From Alphaproteobacteria bacterium (GTDB lineage: Bacteria > Pseudomonadota > Alphaproteobacteria > Rhodobacterales > Rhodobacteraceae), in NCBI GenBank assembly GCA_030427145.1, contig JAUHWT010000004.1, positions 186,001 to 250,000 of the forward strand: a stretch of DNA of 64,000 nt, in the 5' to 3' direction. Shown here one piece after another: positions 48,027 to 56,296 of the stretch. The notes under the pieces were generated by a model that worked only from the letters and a program-made list of their open reading frames with translations, ran no database searches and was not told the origin of the DNA. The position numbers were made by a program, and so were the translations under genes. Each line of letters opens with the position of its first letter. Within the stretch, counting starts at the first letter, position 1.

Positions 48027-48884
48027 CTAAGCAGAACGGGCCTTGAACGCGCTCATAACGCGGGAAGTAGCTTCCCGCGCCATGTCCTTGCGGGTGGTGA
48101 ATGAGGCCACATCCATCGGCTCCAGGAAAGTCACTTCGACGGTGCCACCACCGGACCGCCCAAGCACCTGGGCGAGGTGGGAGCCGAACTCCATGTCGCC
48201 CCACCACCCGTAGAACTCCTCCGGCAGGCACGTGTTTAACGTCCGATACCTGATACAGACCGGCTGCGCGAGCACGTGCTCGGGCGTTCCGGCTGAGAAG
48301 AACACAGAGAACAGCGAGGATTTGAACGGCAAAACCCGCAGCCCGTCGGTGCTGGTGCCTTCGGGAAACAGGGCCATGCGGTCGCCGTTTCTGAGGCGTT
48401 GTTCGAGTTCGGCCTGCTGCTGACGGATGCGGGCTGGATTGCGCTCGATGAACATCGTGCCAATGGCGCGGCCGATCAGACCGATGCCCGGCCAGCTTCG
48501 GACTTCGGATTTCGAAACCAGAAACGGTGCAGCGGCGCGTTGCAGGACGACGATGTCGATCCAGCTGGAGTGATTGGCCAGAAACGCGCCCCCGCCGGCC
48601 AGCGGCGTCCCGTGCTGACGGTATTTCAGCCCCATCAGCGGCAGAGCACCAGCGGCCCAAAGCTGAACGACGCGCGAGGAAAGCTGAACGACGCGCGAGG
48701 AAAGATGGCTGGTCTTTGTGATCAACGCGATGCAGACATCGACCGCCCGCGCGAGGAAAAACAGTATAAGAAGGGACAGTGTCCAGAAAAGCGCGAGACC
48801 GCCGCGCAGCACGGCCCGCGTCTTTTCCGTAACGGTCATGGGCGGAAGCGCGGGCGGCTCCGCGTCGTTCCAGCTGATGCTCAC
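48027..48884 (-). CDS. olsA: O-acyltransferase OlsA (PlsC family)
   Basis: A 285-residue PlsC-type acyltransferase with an N-terminal membrane segment (LALFWTLSLLILFFLAR). The HX4D active site appears as NHSSWID, and FPEGTSTDG is the second family motif. OlsA adds the ester-linked fatty acid to lyso-ornithine lipid. The assignment rests on coupling to olsB upstream (four-base overlap). Residues about 62-75 carry a tandem seven-residue duplication (SSRVVQL twice), caused by a 21-base DNA repeat. Confidence 0.85.
   Translation of the reverse strand: MSISWNDAEPPALPPMTVTEKTRAVLRGGLALFWTLSLLILFFLARAVDVCIALITKTSHLSSRVVQLSSRVVQLWAAGALPLMGLKYRQHGTPLAGGGAFLANHSSWIDIVVLQRAAAPFLVSKSEVRSWPGIGLIGRAIGTMFIERNPARIRQQQAELEQRLRNGDRMALFPEGTSTDGLRVLPFKSSLFSVFFSAGTPEHVLAQPVCIRYRTLNTCLPEEFYGWWGDMEFGSHLAQVLGRSGGGTVEVTFLEPMDVASFTTRKDMAREATSRVMSAFKARSA
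48661..48702. repeat. 21-base perfect tandem repeat inside olsA
   Basis: Two identical 21-base units in a row (48661-48681 and 48682-48702; each begins AGCTGAACGACGCGCGAGG). The repeat length is a multiple of three, so the frame is kept and seven residues (SSRVVQL) are doubled, just after the first hydrophobic segment. A recent slippage event is the simplest reading. Confidence 0.9.
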
Positions 48885-49669
48885 GCCGGGCGGTCCTGCT
48901 GCCGCTGATAGAATTTCAGATGCCGTTCGGTCATCCGCTTTGTGTCCATGATGACGCAGACGTCGATTGTGTTGAATGCGTGATCGACAAACGCGCCCTC
49001 CCCCACAAAACCACCCAACCGTAGATAGGCCTTGATGAGCGGCGGGATCCGCTTCTGCGCCTCGATCGGATCGAAATCCTCAGGCGGCAGGATGCTCATG
49101 TCGAGGAAGTGTTCGTCCACCGCCCGGACCCGCAACTCAGGTGGTGCGAGGTACCGCTGGTGCAGGAAGGACAGCGCTCCGGCGATGGGTTCGGGGTCGG
49201 TCCCGTGGAAGCTCGCAACGCCGAACAGGATTTCGATCTGACGCTCCAGCACATATGCCGCGAGCCCGTTCCACAAAAGATGCATCGCGGGGCCGCCTCG
49301 ATGCTCGCGCGCCACGCAGGAGCGGCCGAGTTCGACCGACCGGCGGCCGCTGTTTGTGATGGGAGAGAGATCATATTCACCCGCCCCGTAAAACCCGAGC
49401 CCCTTACGGGCGGCATCGTCGCGCATGAGCCGGTAGACACCCGCCACCCGGTCGAGCGGATCATCCGTCTTTGCTTCACGGTCCATCAGGATAAGATGAT
49501 CAAACCACGGATCGAAGCGGTCCGTTTCAAGACGCCGCACATGGTCGCATCCCTCGCCGCCCGCACCCATTTCCTCGACGAACACCCGGTATCTGAGACG
49601 TTGGGCACCGAGGATTTCCTCCTCCGTGTCAGCGATCTTCACTTTGTAGCGGCTTGCATCAAACTGCAT
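48881..49669 (-). CDS. olsB: L-ornithine N-acyltransferase OlsB
   Basis: A 262-residue protein of the hemolysin/GNAT-like OlsB family, making lyso-ornithine lipid from ornithine and 3-hydroxyacyl-ACP. IADTEEEILGAQRLRYRVFVEEMGA is typical at the N-terminus, then VYRLMRD and SVELGRSCVAREHRGGPAMHLLW; FGVASFHGTDPEPIAGALSFLHQ and PPLIKAYLRLGGFVGEGAFVD are very characteristic. Its stop overlaps olsA, giving the OlsBA operon. A consensus CtrA box lies about 92 bases ahead of its start. Confidence 0.93.
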   Translation of the reverse strand: MQFDASRYKVKIADTEEEILGAQRLRYRVFVEEMGAGGEGCDHVRRLETDRFDPWFDHLILMDREAKTDDPLDRVAGVYRLMRDDAARKGLGFYGAGEYDLSPITNSGRRSVELGRSCVAREHRGGPAMHLLWNGLAAYVLERQIEILFGVASFHGTDPEPIAGALSFLHQRYLAPPELRVRAVDEHFLDMSILPPEDFDPIEAQKRIPPLIKAYLRLGGFVGEGAFVDHAFNTIDVCVIMDTKRMTERHLKFYQRQQDRPA

Positions 49670-49760
49670 ATGGGCTGCGTTTCCCGTTCACGGCAATCGT
49701 CCGGCGACCTGTCTACCGTCAGAAACGGGGCCAGGCAACAAACGGCCGCCCGGGGACACG

Positions 49761-49776
49761 GTTAACATACGATTAA
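49761..49776 (-). promoter_or_regulatory. consensus CtrA box upstream of olsB
   Basis: On the minus strand TTAA, seven bases, TTAAC matches the full CtrA recognition sequence with no mismatch. It lies 92-107 bases ahead of olsB and 23 bases past the end of the DUF3553 gene. The adjacent gene chpT encodes the phosphotransferase that feeds CtrA. Confidence 0.55.
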
Positions 49777-49798
49777 TAACTGTGTGGGAACACTCCGG

Positions 49799-49981
49799 TC
49801 AGCTTCCCGGAACGTCGTATTCGGGAACCAGCAGAACCTGGGATCCATTGATGACCACCTTGCCCGCGTGCTCGAAGTTGACCGTAATGCGATCATTGAT
49901 TACGGACTGCACCTGTCCAAGACCCCAGTCGGGTCTGTCCGGATGGCTCACGAGGTTTCCGGGTTCCAGAAATTCATTCAA
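49799..49981 (-). CDS. DUF3553 family protein
   Basis: A 60-residue basic-to-neutral protein with LEPGNLVSHPDRPDWGLGQVQSVINDRITVNFEHAGKVVING. It is the DUF3553 family, a small SH3-like fold seen in alphaproteobacteria beside chpT and also at the C-terminus of some UvrD-like helicases. The start is TTG with weak GGAG 13 bases ahead. It is divergent from chpT with only 30 bases between the starts, so promoters must overlap. Confidence 0.85.
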   Translation of the reverse strand: MNEFLEPGNLVSHPDRPDWGLGQVQSVINDRITVNFEHAGKVVINGSQVLLVPEYDVPGS

Positions 49982-50011
49982 GGTTGATACCGCTCCCGAG
50001 GGGATTCATAT

Positions 50012-50629
50012 ATGAACGCACAACACCTGAGTGCACTGGTCAGTGCGCGTCTCTGCCATGATTTGATAAGCCCTATAGGGGCTATCGGCAATGGCCTGGA
50101 ACTTTTGCAGCTCTCAGGTGGCGCGGGATCAGCCGAAATCGACCTGATATCGGACAGTCTCGGTACGGCCATGTCAAAAATCCGCTTTTTCCGCATCGCA
50201 TTCGGCCCGGCAGACCCGGAAGGCCGGTTGATGGTAGATGAAATGCGCGAAGTGACGTCCGGGATTTACAACAACCGGATCACCGTGACCTGGGACATCG
50301 CGGAGCGGGATATCCCGCGCAGCTGCGGACAGATGCTGTTTCTTACGCTGCTCTGTCTTGAAAAAGGCCTGCCGATGGGCGGGCAGATCGTGGTGACCGG
50401 TGGATCCGAATGCTACGAGTTTTCCATCACTGCCAGAAAAGTCGCGCCGCCGGCGGAGTTCTGGAACCACGTGCTCGACGGTGTCGAACTGGATGGGCTG
50501 AAGTCTGACGCTGTCCAGTTTGCTCTACTTAGAGGCGAGCTTGCGCGGTCCGGATCGAACCTGGATGTCACCTTCGGGGAAACCGAGGCGACCGCGCGGC
50601 TGGACTGCAAGGTGCCGCAGACGGTTTAG
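50012..50629 (+). CDS. chpT: histidine phosphotransferase ChpT
   Basis: A 205-residue protein resembling ChpT, which passes phosphate from CckA to CtrA and CpdR in the alphaproteobacterial cell-cycle phosphorelay. The phosphorylated His is expected at residue 16, in ARLCHDLISPIGAIGNGLEL, followed by a DHp-like four-helix hairpin; the C-terminal half is a degenerate ATPase-like domain (LLCLEKGLPMGGQIVVTGG). ATG with a modest GGGG-type Shine-Dalgarno. It is convergent with sqdC. Confidence 0.93.
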   Translation: MNAQHLSALVSARLCHDLISPIGAIGNGLELLQLSGGAGSAEIDLISDSLGTAMSKIRFFRIAFGPADPEGRLMVDEMREVTSGIYNNRITVTWDIAERDIPRSCGQMLFLTLLCLEKGLPMGGQIVVTGGSECYEFSITARKVAPPAEFWNHVLDGVELDGLKSDAVQFALLRGELARSGSNLDVTFGETEATARLDCKVPQTV

Positions 50630-50655
50630 CCACATCACCGGTAACGAGTGTTGGT

Positions 50656-51519
50656 TCAGGCGCTTTCCTGAAGAACCGCATATTGGCTTTGGGCCAGTTG
50701 CGGAAGCGTCTGGTCAAGACGGGACATTCCGCCCGGCGTCCACCCCAGGGCGCGGAGTTTCCCGGTCAGCATCACGTTAAGCGCCCCCGCATCCGCCCGC
50801 AGGGGCAACTTCCCCGTACAGCCGGTTAGAGCGGCGTACCGGGACAGCAGATCGGCGCGATCAAGGATGATGTCGGAGGCGTTGTAGGCTCCGGGCGGTG
50901 CGTCCACCAGCCGCATCACGGCATAAGCGAGATCGATTCCATGGATCTCGGTGCCTGATCTGGGCTTGATCGCGCGGCCTGCCACAAATTTTTCGAAAAG
51001 CGAATGCCATTTGTGGTTCCGGTCTGCGGGTGGCTCACCATACACGCCGGTTGCGCGAACGGACACGGCAGTGAAATCCAGCGTCACCATTTCGTTCAAC
51101 GCGCGCTCGGTCTCCAGCTTCATCGCACCATAGAGCGTGTCGGGATCTGGGGCTGTCTCTTCGGTTAGCGGCTGTCCCGGTGGCTGGCTTCCGTAGATGG
51201 CGCGGGAGGACAGGAAGATTATACGCGGCACTCCGGCACGTTGAGCGGCACGGGCCAGTGTCAGGGTCCCCTCAAGGTTGCGGTGGCGAAAGCCCGCGGG
51301 ATCCGAGCCCTCCCCGCCCCGGTAAAGACCCGGAACGTGGTCGAAGGCGCAATGGATCAGGACGTCCGCTGGTGGCAGGTCGGGGTCCTCACCGAGTTCC
51401 CAGGAAATCTCATCAACCGGATTTCGGCCAAGATAAACCATTCGCCAGCCCCGCGCTGTCATGGTTCTTGCGATCTGGTAGCCCACCAGACCGGATGCGC
51501 CGCTGATCAGCGCGCGCAT
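50656..51519 (-). CDS. sqdC: SqdC-type NAD-dependent epimerase/reductase
   Basis: A 287-residue extended SDR: nucleotide-binding GASGLVGYQIA at the N-terminus, IIFLSSRAIYG, and YxxxK in TLYGAMKLETER. In Rhodobacter sphaeroides SqdC is a reductase-like protein required in part for sulfolipid accumulation, in an operon of order sqdB-sqdD-sqdC; the same order and strand occur here. The exact reaction is not established in the family. Its ATG overlaps the sqdD stop by 13 bases. Confidence 0.82.
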   Translation of the reverse strand: MRALISGASGLVGYQIARTMTARGWRMVYLGRNPVDEISWELGEDPDLPPADVLIHCAFDHVPGLYRGGEGSDPAGFRHRNLEGTLTLARAAQRAGVPRIIFLSSRAIYGSQPPGQPLTEETAPDPDTLYGAMKLETERALNEMVTLDFTAVSVRATGVYGEPPADRNHKWHSLFEKFVAGRAIKPRSGTEIHGIDLAYAVMRLVDAPPGAYNASDIILDRADLLSRYAALTGCTGKLPLRADAGALNVMLTGKLRALGWTPGGMSRLDQTLPQLAQSQYAVLQESA

Positions 51520-52295
51520 GGGTTCACCAGGGAATTCGGATCGGGCGCGACGCCTTCAGCATGGGCGTACCAGAGGTCAATCAGCGGACCGAGTTGTTCA
51601 GCGCGGGGATGGCCGCGCTCCCAGGGTTTTTCATACTGGTAATGGACCACTTTCACCGATGCCCAGTCCCACAGCTGAGGCAGGTTGAACCAAACGTATT
51701 GCAGCATGTTGTAGTAAATCGGCAATCCATGCCAATCGGGGAAAAATTCCTGAAGGAACGTCTGATCCGTGCGCCGCCAGTATGCATCCGGCGCGTCGAG
51801 ACGGGTCATCATGGCGTCAAACGTGGCCTGAGACGGTCGCGCGGTAAAAACTCCCGAGTTCAGGCGGTGGAAGTCGGCGAGGCTCTCATAGACATTCGGA
51901 GCGGCGCAGAACTCCGGATAGTCAAACAGCACATCGATATTGCGCAGAACCAGTGTGTCCGCATCGAGGAACACCACCCGGTCGTAGGGCAGTTGCCAAA
52001 GTCGCAGCTTGGCAAAGTTGTCGAGAGGCGTGTGGAATTCCGGTTTGCGCCCCTTTGTGAACGGCGCGTTGGCGTGGACCTCACGCTTTGCATGACGGGC
52101 GTTGAACGCTTCGGATGTTTCCAGCAATTCAACGCGGTGATGGATTGCCTCAGGCAGCACTGCGGTTGACACACCGTCGGTGTGCATGACGACGATATCC
52201 GCATCCGTTTCCGTCGCCCGAAGGGAATTGACCAGCGCCCGTGCTCCGGTCGCGAACCCGTCGTTGGTAACAAGCGTGACGAAGGCTTTGCTCAC
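51507..52295 (-). CDS. sqdD: SqdD-type glycosyltransferase (GT8-like)
   Basis: A 262-residue glycogenin-like glycosyltransferase. The metal-binding DxD is in YDRVVFLDADTLVL, FNSGVFTARPSQATFD-like sequence (HRLNSGVFTARP) follows, and KVVHYQYEKPWERG at the C-terminus carries the family's HY(F)xGxxKPW-like motif. In Rhodobacter, SqdD is thought to transfer sulfoquinovose from UDP-sulfoquinovose. It sits between sqdB and sqdC with short overlaps. Confidence 0.85.
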   Translation of the reverse strand: MSKAFVTLVTNDGFATGARALVNSLRATETDADIVVMHTDGVSTAVLPEAIHHRVELLETSEAFNARHAKREVHANAPFTKGRKPEFHTPLDNFAKLRLWQLPYDRVVFLDADTLVLRNIDVLFDYPEFCAAPNVYESLADFHRLNSGVFTARPSQATFDAMMTRLDAPDAYWRRTDQTFLQEFFPDWHGLPIYYNMLQYVWFNLPQLWDWASVKVVHYQYEKPWERGHPRAEQLGPLIDLWYAHAEGVAPDPNSLVNPCAR

Positions 52296-53512
52296 GAGAC
52301 TGATCTGAGTGCCCTGCCCTCCGGGTCACGTTCAAGGGTCGGTTCAATGTCGCGGGTCCATGCGGAGACCGACGGAATGCGGCTCCGGTCAACGCGGTGG
52401 GCATACTTGCGCGACACGTCCATTATCTCGGCCAGCAGACCGTCCTGAAGGCGGATGGGATCAAGCCCGAGCGCGAGGAACTGATCGTTTTTCACCACAA
52501 GGTCGTTTTCGGCGGCCTCCTTGCGCGGGTTGGGCAGCCACGCAATTTCCGCTCCGGTGAGTTTCGCGATCAGGTTGGCAAGATCGCGTACACGGTGGGT
52601 TTCGGTCATCTGGTTGTAGATGCGGACCCGGTCACCTTTCTGCGGCGCGTTTTGCAGGGCAAGTTCCACGCAGCGCACGCTGTCCTGAATGTGAATGAAC
52701 GCGCGCGTCTGACCGCCAGTACCGTGAACCGTCAGGGGATGTCCGATCGCCGCCTGAATGAGAAACCGGTTCAGGACCGTGCCATAATCACCGTCATAGT
52801 CGAACCGGTTTATGAGCTGTTCATGGCGGCGGGTCTGGTCCGTGTGCGTGCCCCAGACAATGCCCTGGTGCAGATCGGTGATCCGCAGCCCGTCATTTTG
52901 TGCGTAGAACTGAAACAGGATCTGATCCAGCGATTTGGTCATGTGATAGACCGAGCCCGGACGGGTGGGATAGAGAATTTCCTGCTCCGCCTCACCACCA
53001 TCCATGCGGTCGAGCCGCACGGGCAGATAGCCTTCCGGGATGGCTGCACCCACGGTTGAGTAACCGTATACTCCCATCGTGCCGAGATGGACGAGGTGAG
53101 CGTCAACACCGGTTTCGGTAAGCGCGCTCAGCACGTTGTGTGTTGCGTTGACGTTGTTGTTGACCGTGTAGACCTTGTGGCGGTCCGTTTTCATTGAATA
53201 CGGCGCGGCACGCTGCTCGGCGAAATGAATGATGGCGTCGGGTTTTTCGTCCGCAATCCAGGATTTCAGAATTTCATAGTCCCTGGCTATGTCGATCAGG
53301 TGAAAATGGATGCGGCGTCCGGTTTCGGAGAGCCAGATGCGGGTGCGCTCCTGGATGCTGTCCATTGGCGTCAACGACTGCACACCGAGTTCGGTATCAA
53401 TCCAGCGCCGACTGAGATTGTCGATGATATGGATGTCGTGTCCCTGAGCCGACAGGTGAAGGGCTGTCGGCCATCCCACGAAACCGTCGCCGCCGAGTAC
53501 CGCAATTTTCAT
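52292..53512 (-). CDS. sqdB: UDP-sulfoquinovose synthase SqdB
   Basis: A 406-residue extended SDR that joins sulfite to UDP-glucose to give UDP-sulfoquinovose, precursor of the sulfolipid SQDG. The NAD-binding VLGGDGFVGWPTAL is the SqdB variant of the glycine motif; HIIDNLSRRWIDTELGVQSLTPM, HFAEQRAAPYSM, and the YxxxK motif VYHMTKSLDQIL are strongly diagnostic. It is the first gene of sqdBDC. A Pho-box-like sequence lies 42-59 bases ahead of the ATG. Confidence 0.95.
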   Translation of the reverse strand: MKIAVLGGDGFVGWPTALHLSAQGHDIHIIDNLSRRWIDTELGVQSLTPMDSIQERTRIWLSETGRRIHFHLIDIARDYEILKSWIADEKPDAIIHFAEQRAAPYSMKTDRHKVYTVNNNVNATHNVLSALTETGVDAHLVHLGTMGVYGYSTVGAAIPEGYLPVRLDRMDGGEAEQEILYPTRPGSVYHMTKSLDQILFQFYAQNDGLRITDLHQGIVWGTHTDQTRRHEQLINRFDYDGDYGTVLNRFLIQAAIGHPLTVHGTGGQTRAFIHIQDSVRCVELALQNAPQKGDRVRIYNQMTETHRVRDLANLIAKLTGAEIAWLPNPRKEAAENDLVVKNDQFLALGLDPIRLQDGLLAEIMDVSRKYAHRVDRSRIPSVSAWTRDIEPTLERDPEGRALRSVS

Positions 53513-53549
53513 GACTGTTCCTCTCCATTTCCGGCTGGAAATAGTGAAA

Positions 53550-53572
53550 ATTTGTCACAATGTTATGACAGG
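53550..53572 (-). promoter_or_regulatory. Pho-box-like / palindromic element ahead of sqdB
   Basis: On the minus strand CTGTCAT, four bases, TTGTGAC: the first half is a perfect match to the CTGTCAT unit of the Pho box (CTGTCAT-N4-CTGTCAT) and the second matches four of seven. The same bases are also an imperfect palindrome TGTCA-N8-TGACA. Position 42-59 bases before the sqdB ATG would suit a PhoB activator site. The blocks CCTGTCAT and TGACAAAT recur at 41178-41199. Confidence 0.5.
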
Positions 53573-53649
53573 CCTGTTCCAATGCCGTGACGCAGTGGAA
53601 CCAAAACGCCGCTGCGGGATTTGTCCTTGGGATCACTGAAAGGCTGCGA

Positions 53650-55068
53650 ATGGCGAATGCACCGGTAATTTTTTGGCTCCGCCGGGATTTCCGACTGGGG
53701 GATCATCCGGGGCTGACAGAAGTTGCCGCGACCGGTCGTCCGGTCATACCCGTATTTATTCTGGATGAGGTGGTTGAAACCCATGGCGCCGCGCCGAAGT
53801 GGCGTCTGGGTCTGGCCGTGGAACACTTTGCCGAGCAGTTGAAGAAGATCGGCTCACGACTGATCATTCGTCACGGCAAGGCGCTGGAGGTTCTTCGGGG
53901 TCTTATCAGGGAGACCGGAGCCGAGGCGGTTTACTGGACACGGGCCTACGATCCTGATGCGGTCGCACGCGATAAAGACGTCAAATCAGCCCTAAAGGAT
54001 GACGGACTGGAGACGGAGAGCCACCCCGGTCATGTCCTTTTTGAGCCGTGGACCGTCGAGACGAAATCCGGCGGGTTCTACAAGGTCTACACGCCAATGT
54101 GGAAAGCCGTGCGCGACCGGGACATTGCTGATTGCCTGCCGGCCATTACCGAACTTCAGCCACCGGACACCTGGCCTGACAGCGAAGACCTGGCCGATCT
54201 GAAGATGGGTGACGCCATGCGGCGGGGCGCCGATATCGTCAAAAAGCACGTCAGCGTTGGTGAATCCGCGGCCGTGGGAAGACTTGGCTCCTTCATCGCG
54301 AACGGGATCGAAAGCTATAAGGACAAGCGGGATCTACCATCCGGGAACGGAACGTCCAGGCTGTCGGAAAACCTCACCTATGGCGAAATATCCGCGCGGC
54401 GATGCTGGCACGCGGGCTGGCGGGCCGTGCAGGAAGGCAAACGCGGTGCGGAAACGTTTTTGAAGGAACTGGTCTGGCGCGAATTTGCCTATCATCTGGT
54501 CTATCACACGCCTGAAATTGTCTCCGAAAACTGGAACGGCGACTGGGACGGTTTTCCATGGAAGGACGACCGGAAGGACGCGCTGCGATGGAAGCAGGGC
54601 CGCACGGGGATCGAGATGGTCGATGCCGCAATGCGCGAGATGTACGTCACCGGAACCATGCATAACCGGTCGCGGATGATCGTGGCGTCATACCTGACCA
54701 AGCACATGATGACACACTGGAAGGTCGGCAAGGCCTGGTTCGAGGACTGTCTGATCGACTGGGACCCGGCCTCAAACGCGCTCGGATGGCAGTGGGTCGC
54801 CGGATGCGGGCCGGACGCGGCCCCCTATTTTCGGGTGTTCAACCCGGAAACTCAAGGCGACAAGTTTGACTCCGACGGTGACTACCGCAACCGGTTCATT
54901 GCAGAAGGCCGTTCGCAGCCCGCGCAGGACGCGCTCGACTATTTCGAGGCAATTCCGGAAAGCTGGGGGCTTTCACCGGGGGATGACTATCCCTCCCCTG
55001 TCGTTGGTCTGCGTGAGGGGCGCGAGGCCGCGCTTGACGCTTACAGCGGATTTAAGGACGACGACTGA
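53650..55068 (+). CDS. phrB: deoxyribodipyrimidine photo-lyase (class I CPD)
   Basis: A 472-residue flavoprotein that splits cyclobutane pyrimidine dimers with light. The N-terminal antenna-binding domain begins VIFWLRRDFRLGDHPGL; the FAD-binding C-terminal domain includes FLKELVWREFAYHLVYH, RQGRTGIEMVDAAMREM-type sequence, GTMHNRSRMIVASYL and WQWVAGCGPDAAPYFRVFNP, all conserved in class I photolyases. The Asp/Trp chain residues appear intact. The ATG at 53650 is used; a longer frame to 53587 runs into the sqdB promoter. Divergent from sqdB, so a shared control region is possible. Confidence 0.95.
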   Translation: MANAPVIFWLRRDFRLGDHPGLTEVAATGRPVIPVFILDEVVETHGAAPKWRLGLAVEHFAEQLKKIGSRLIIRHGKALEVLRGLIRETGAEAVYWTRAYDPDAVARDKDVKSALKDDGLETESHPGHVLFEPWTVETKSGGFYKVYTPMWKAVRDRDIADCLPAITELQPPDTWPDSEDLADLKMGDAMRRGADIVKKHVSVGESAAVGRLGSFIANGIESYKDKRDLPSGNGTSRLSENLTYGEISARRCWHAGWRAVQEGKRGAETFLKELVWREFAYHLVYHTPEIVSENWNGDWDGFPWKDDRKDALRWKQGRTGIEMVDAAMREMYVTGTMHNRSRMIVASYLTKHMMTHWKVGKAWFEDCLIDWDPASNALGWQWVAGCGPDAAPYFRVFNPETQGDKFDSDGDYRNRFIAEGRSQPAQDALDYFEAIPESWGLSPGDDYPSPVVGLREGREAALDAYSGFKDDD

Positions 55069-55097
55069 ATATCAACCGCTGACGGGAGAAACGAAAC

Positions 55098-55763
55098 ATG
55101 GCGCGTACACTCGTTATTGGAGCCTCCGGCGGTATCGGAAGCGCGGTGGCATCCGCTGCCACTGAACGCGGTGACGAGGTTACGGGCCTTTCGCGCCGCG
55201 GTGATGGTTTGGATATCACTGACCCCGACTCAGTCGACCGGATTATCGGCGGGCTGTCCGGCACGTTCGACCTCGTCTTCGTGGCGACCGGCGCTCTGGT
55301 GGTGGATGGATACCAGCCGGAGAAATCAGTGCGTGCGCTCGAAGCCGAGGGCCTGGTTGGCCAGTTCCGCGTCAACACTATTGGCCCGGCTCTCATCCTC
55401 AAACACGTTCTCAAACTGCTGCCGCGGGATCGACGGAGCGTGTTCGCGGCACTCTCCGCACGGGTTGGTTCGATTGGTGACAACCGACTGGGAGGATGGC
55501 ACTCCTATCGCGCGTCCAAAGCGGCACTAAACCAGATTGTGCATGGTGCCGCCATTGAGGTCGCACGGACCCACAAACAGGCCGTATGCGTCTGTTTGCA
55601 CCCAGGCACGGTCGAGACACGCTTCACTGCCGAATATGCCGACCGGCACGACACGGTGCCTGCGGACGAGGCGGCGGCGAATCTGCTCAACGTCATTGAG
55701 GGGCTGGAACCGGATCAGACCGGCAAATTCTTCGACTATGCCGGACGGGAGATCCCCTGGTAA
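55098..55763 (+). CDS. SDR family NAD(P)-dependent oxidoreductase
   Basis: A 221-residue short-chain dehydrogenase of the carbonyl reductase/CsgA-like class. The Gly motif is IGASGGIGSAVA; catalytic Tyr and Lys lie in WHSYRASKAALNQ; and VCLHPGTVETRF is the PG motif that follows. The substrate is unknown. It starts 30 bases after the photolyase gene, so it is probably its operon partner, as is common in Rhodobacterales; the relation is inferred only from position. Confidence 0.9.
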   Translation: MARTLVIGASGGIGSAVASAATERGDEVTGLSRRGDGLDITDPDSVDRIIGGLSGTFDLVFVATGALVVDGYQPEKSVRALEAEGLVGQFRVNTIGPALILKHVLKLLPRDRRSVFAALSARVGSIGDNRLGGWHSYRASKAALNQIVHGAAIEVARTHKQAVCVCLHPGTVETRFTAEYADRHDTVPADEAAANLLNVIEGLEPDQTGKFFDYAGREIPW

Positions 55764-55765
55764 AC

Positions 55766-56296
55766 TCAAACGGGCTCGTGCAGGCCCTTGCGAAAACGCA
55801 TCATGTTTCGGCGATAGCCTTCAGCGGATTTCGCGAGGCCCGCAATTTCAGCCTCCTTGAGGTCACGAACGGGTTTGGCGGGACGTCCGACCACGAGCGT
55901 GCCTTCGGGGAATTCCTTGCCTTCTGTGACCAGTGAGCCAGCACCGACGAGAACATTTTTGCCGATCACCGCTCCGTTGAGGACGGTCGATCCCATGCCG
56001 ATGAGACTGCCGTCGCTGATGGTACAGCCATGCAGAATGGCCATATGCCCAACCGTGCAGCCAGCGCCAATGGTCAATGGGAAGCCTATGTCGGTATGAC
56101 AGACGCAACCATCCTGAATGTTTGATCCCTCGCCCAACGTGATGGCTTCATTATCACCGCGCAGGACCGCATTGAACCAGACCGATGCGCCCTCGTGCAG
56201 TATGACCTTTCCCATCACCTGCGCTCCGGGTGCGATCCAGCAGTCTCCGTTTTCCGGGAGATTGGGCGCGGTTCCGTCAAGGGTAAACAGGGGCAT
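55766..56296 (-). CDS. gamma carbonic anhydrase family protein
   Basis: A 176-residue left-handed beta-helix protein with hexapeptide repeats ([25 protein letters not shown], then [32 protein letters not shown]). Three His residues that could bind zinc at trimer interfaces are placed as in YrdA/CaiE/PaaY-type proteins. Whether it has carbonic anhydrase activity is not predictable. It overlaps the gmk stop by one base on the same strand. Confidence 0.92.
   Translation of the reverse strand: MPLFTLDGTAPNLPENGDCWIAPGAQVMGKVILHEGASVWFNAVLRGDNEAITLGEGSNIQDGCVCHTDIGFPLTIGAGCTVGHMAILHGCTISDGSLIGMGSTVLNGAVIGKNVLVGAGSLVTEGKEFPEGTLVVGRPAKPVRDLKEAEIAGLAKSAEGYRRNMMRFRKGLHEPV

Noticed and set aside
53553-53570. 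TGT-N12-ACA match to the PpsR/CrtJ photosynthesis repressor site
   Set aside because: The motif has only six fixed bases and no photosynthesis gene is near; the Pho-box reading explains position and gene better, though not proven.
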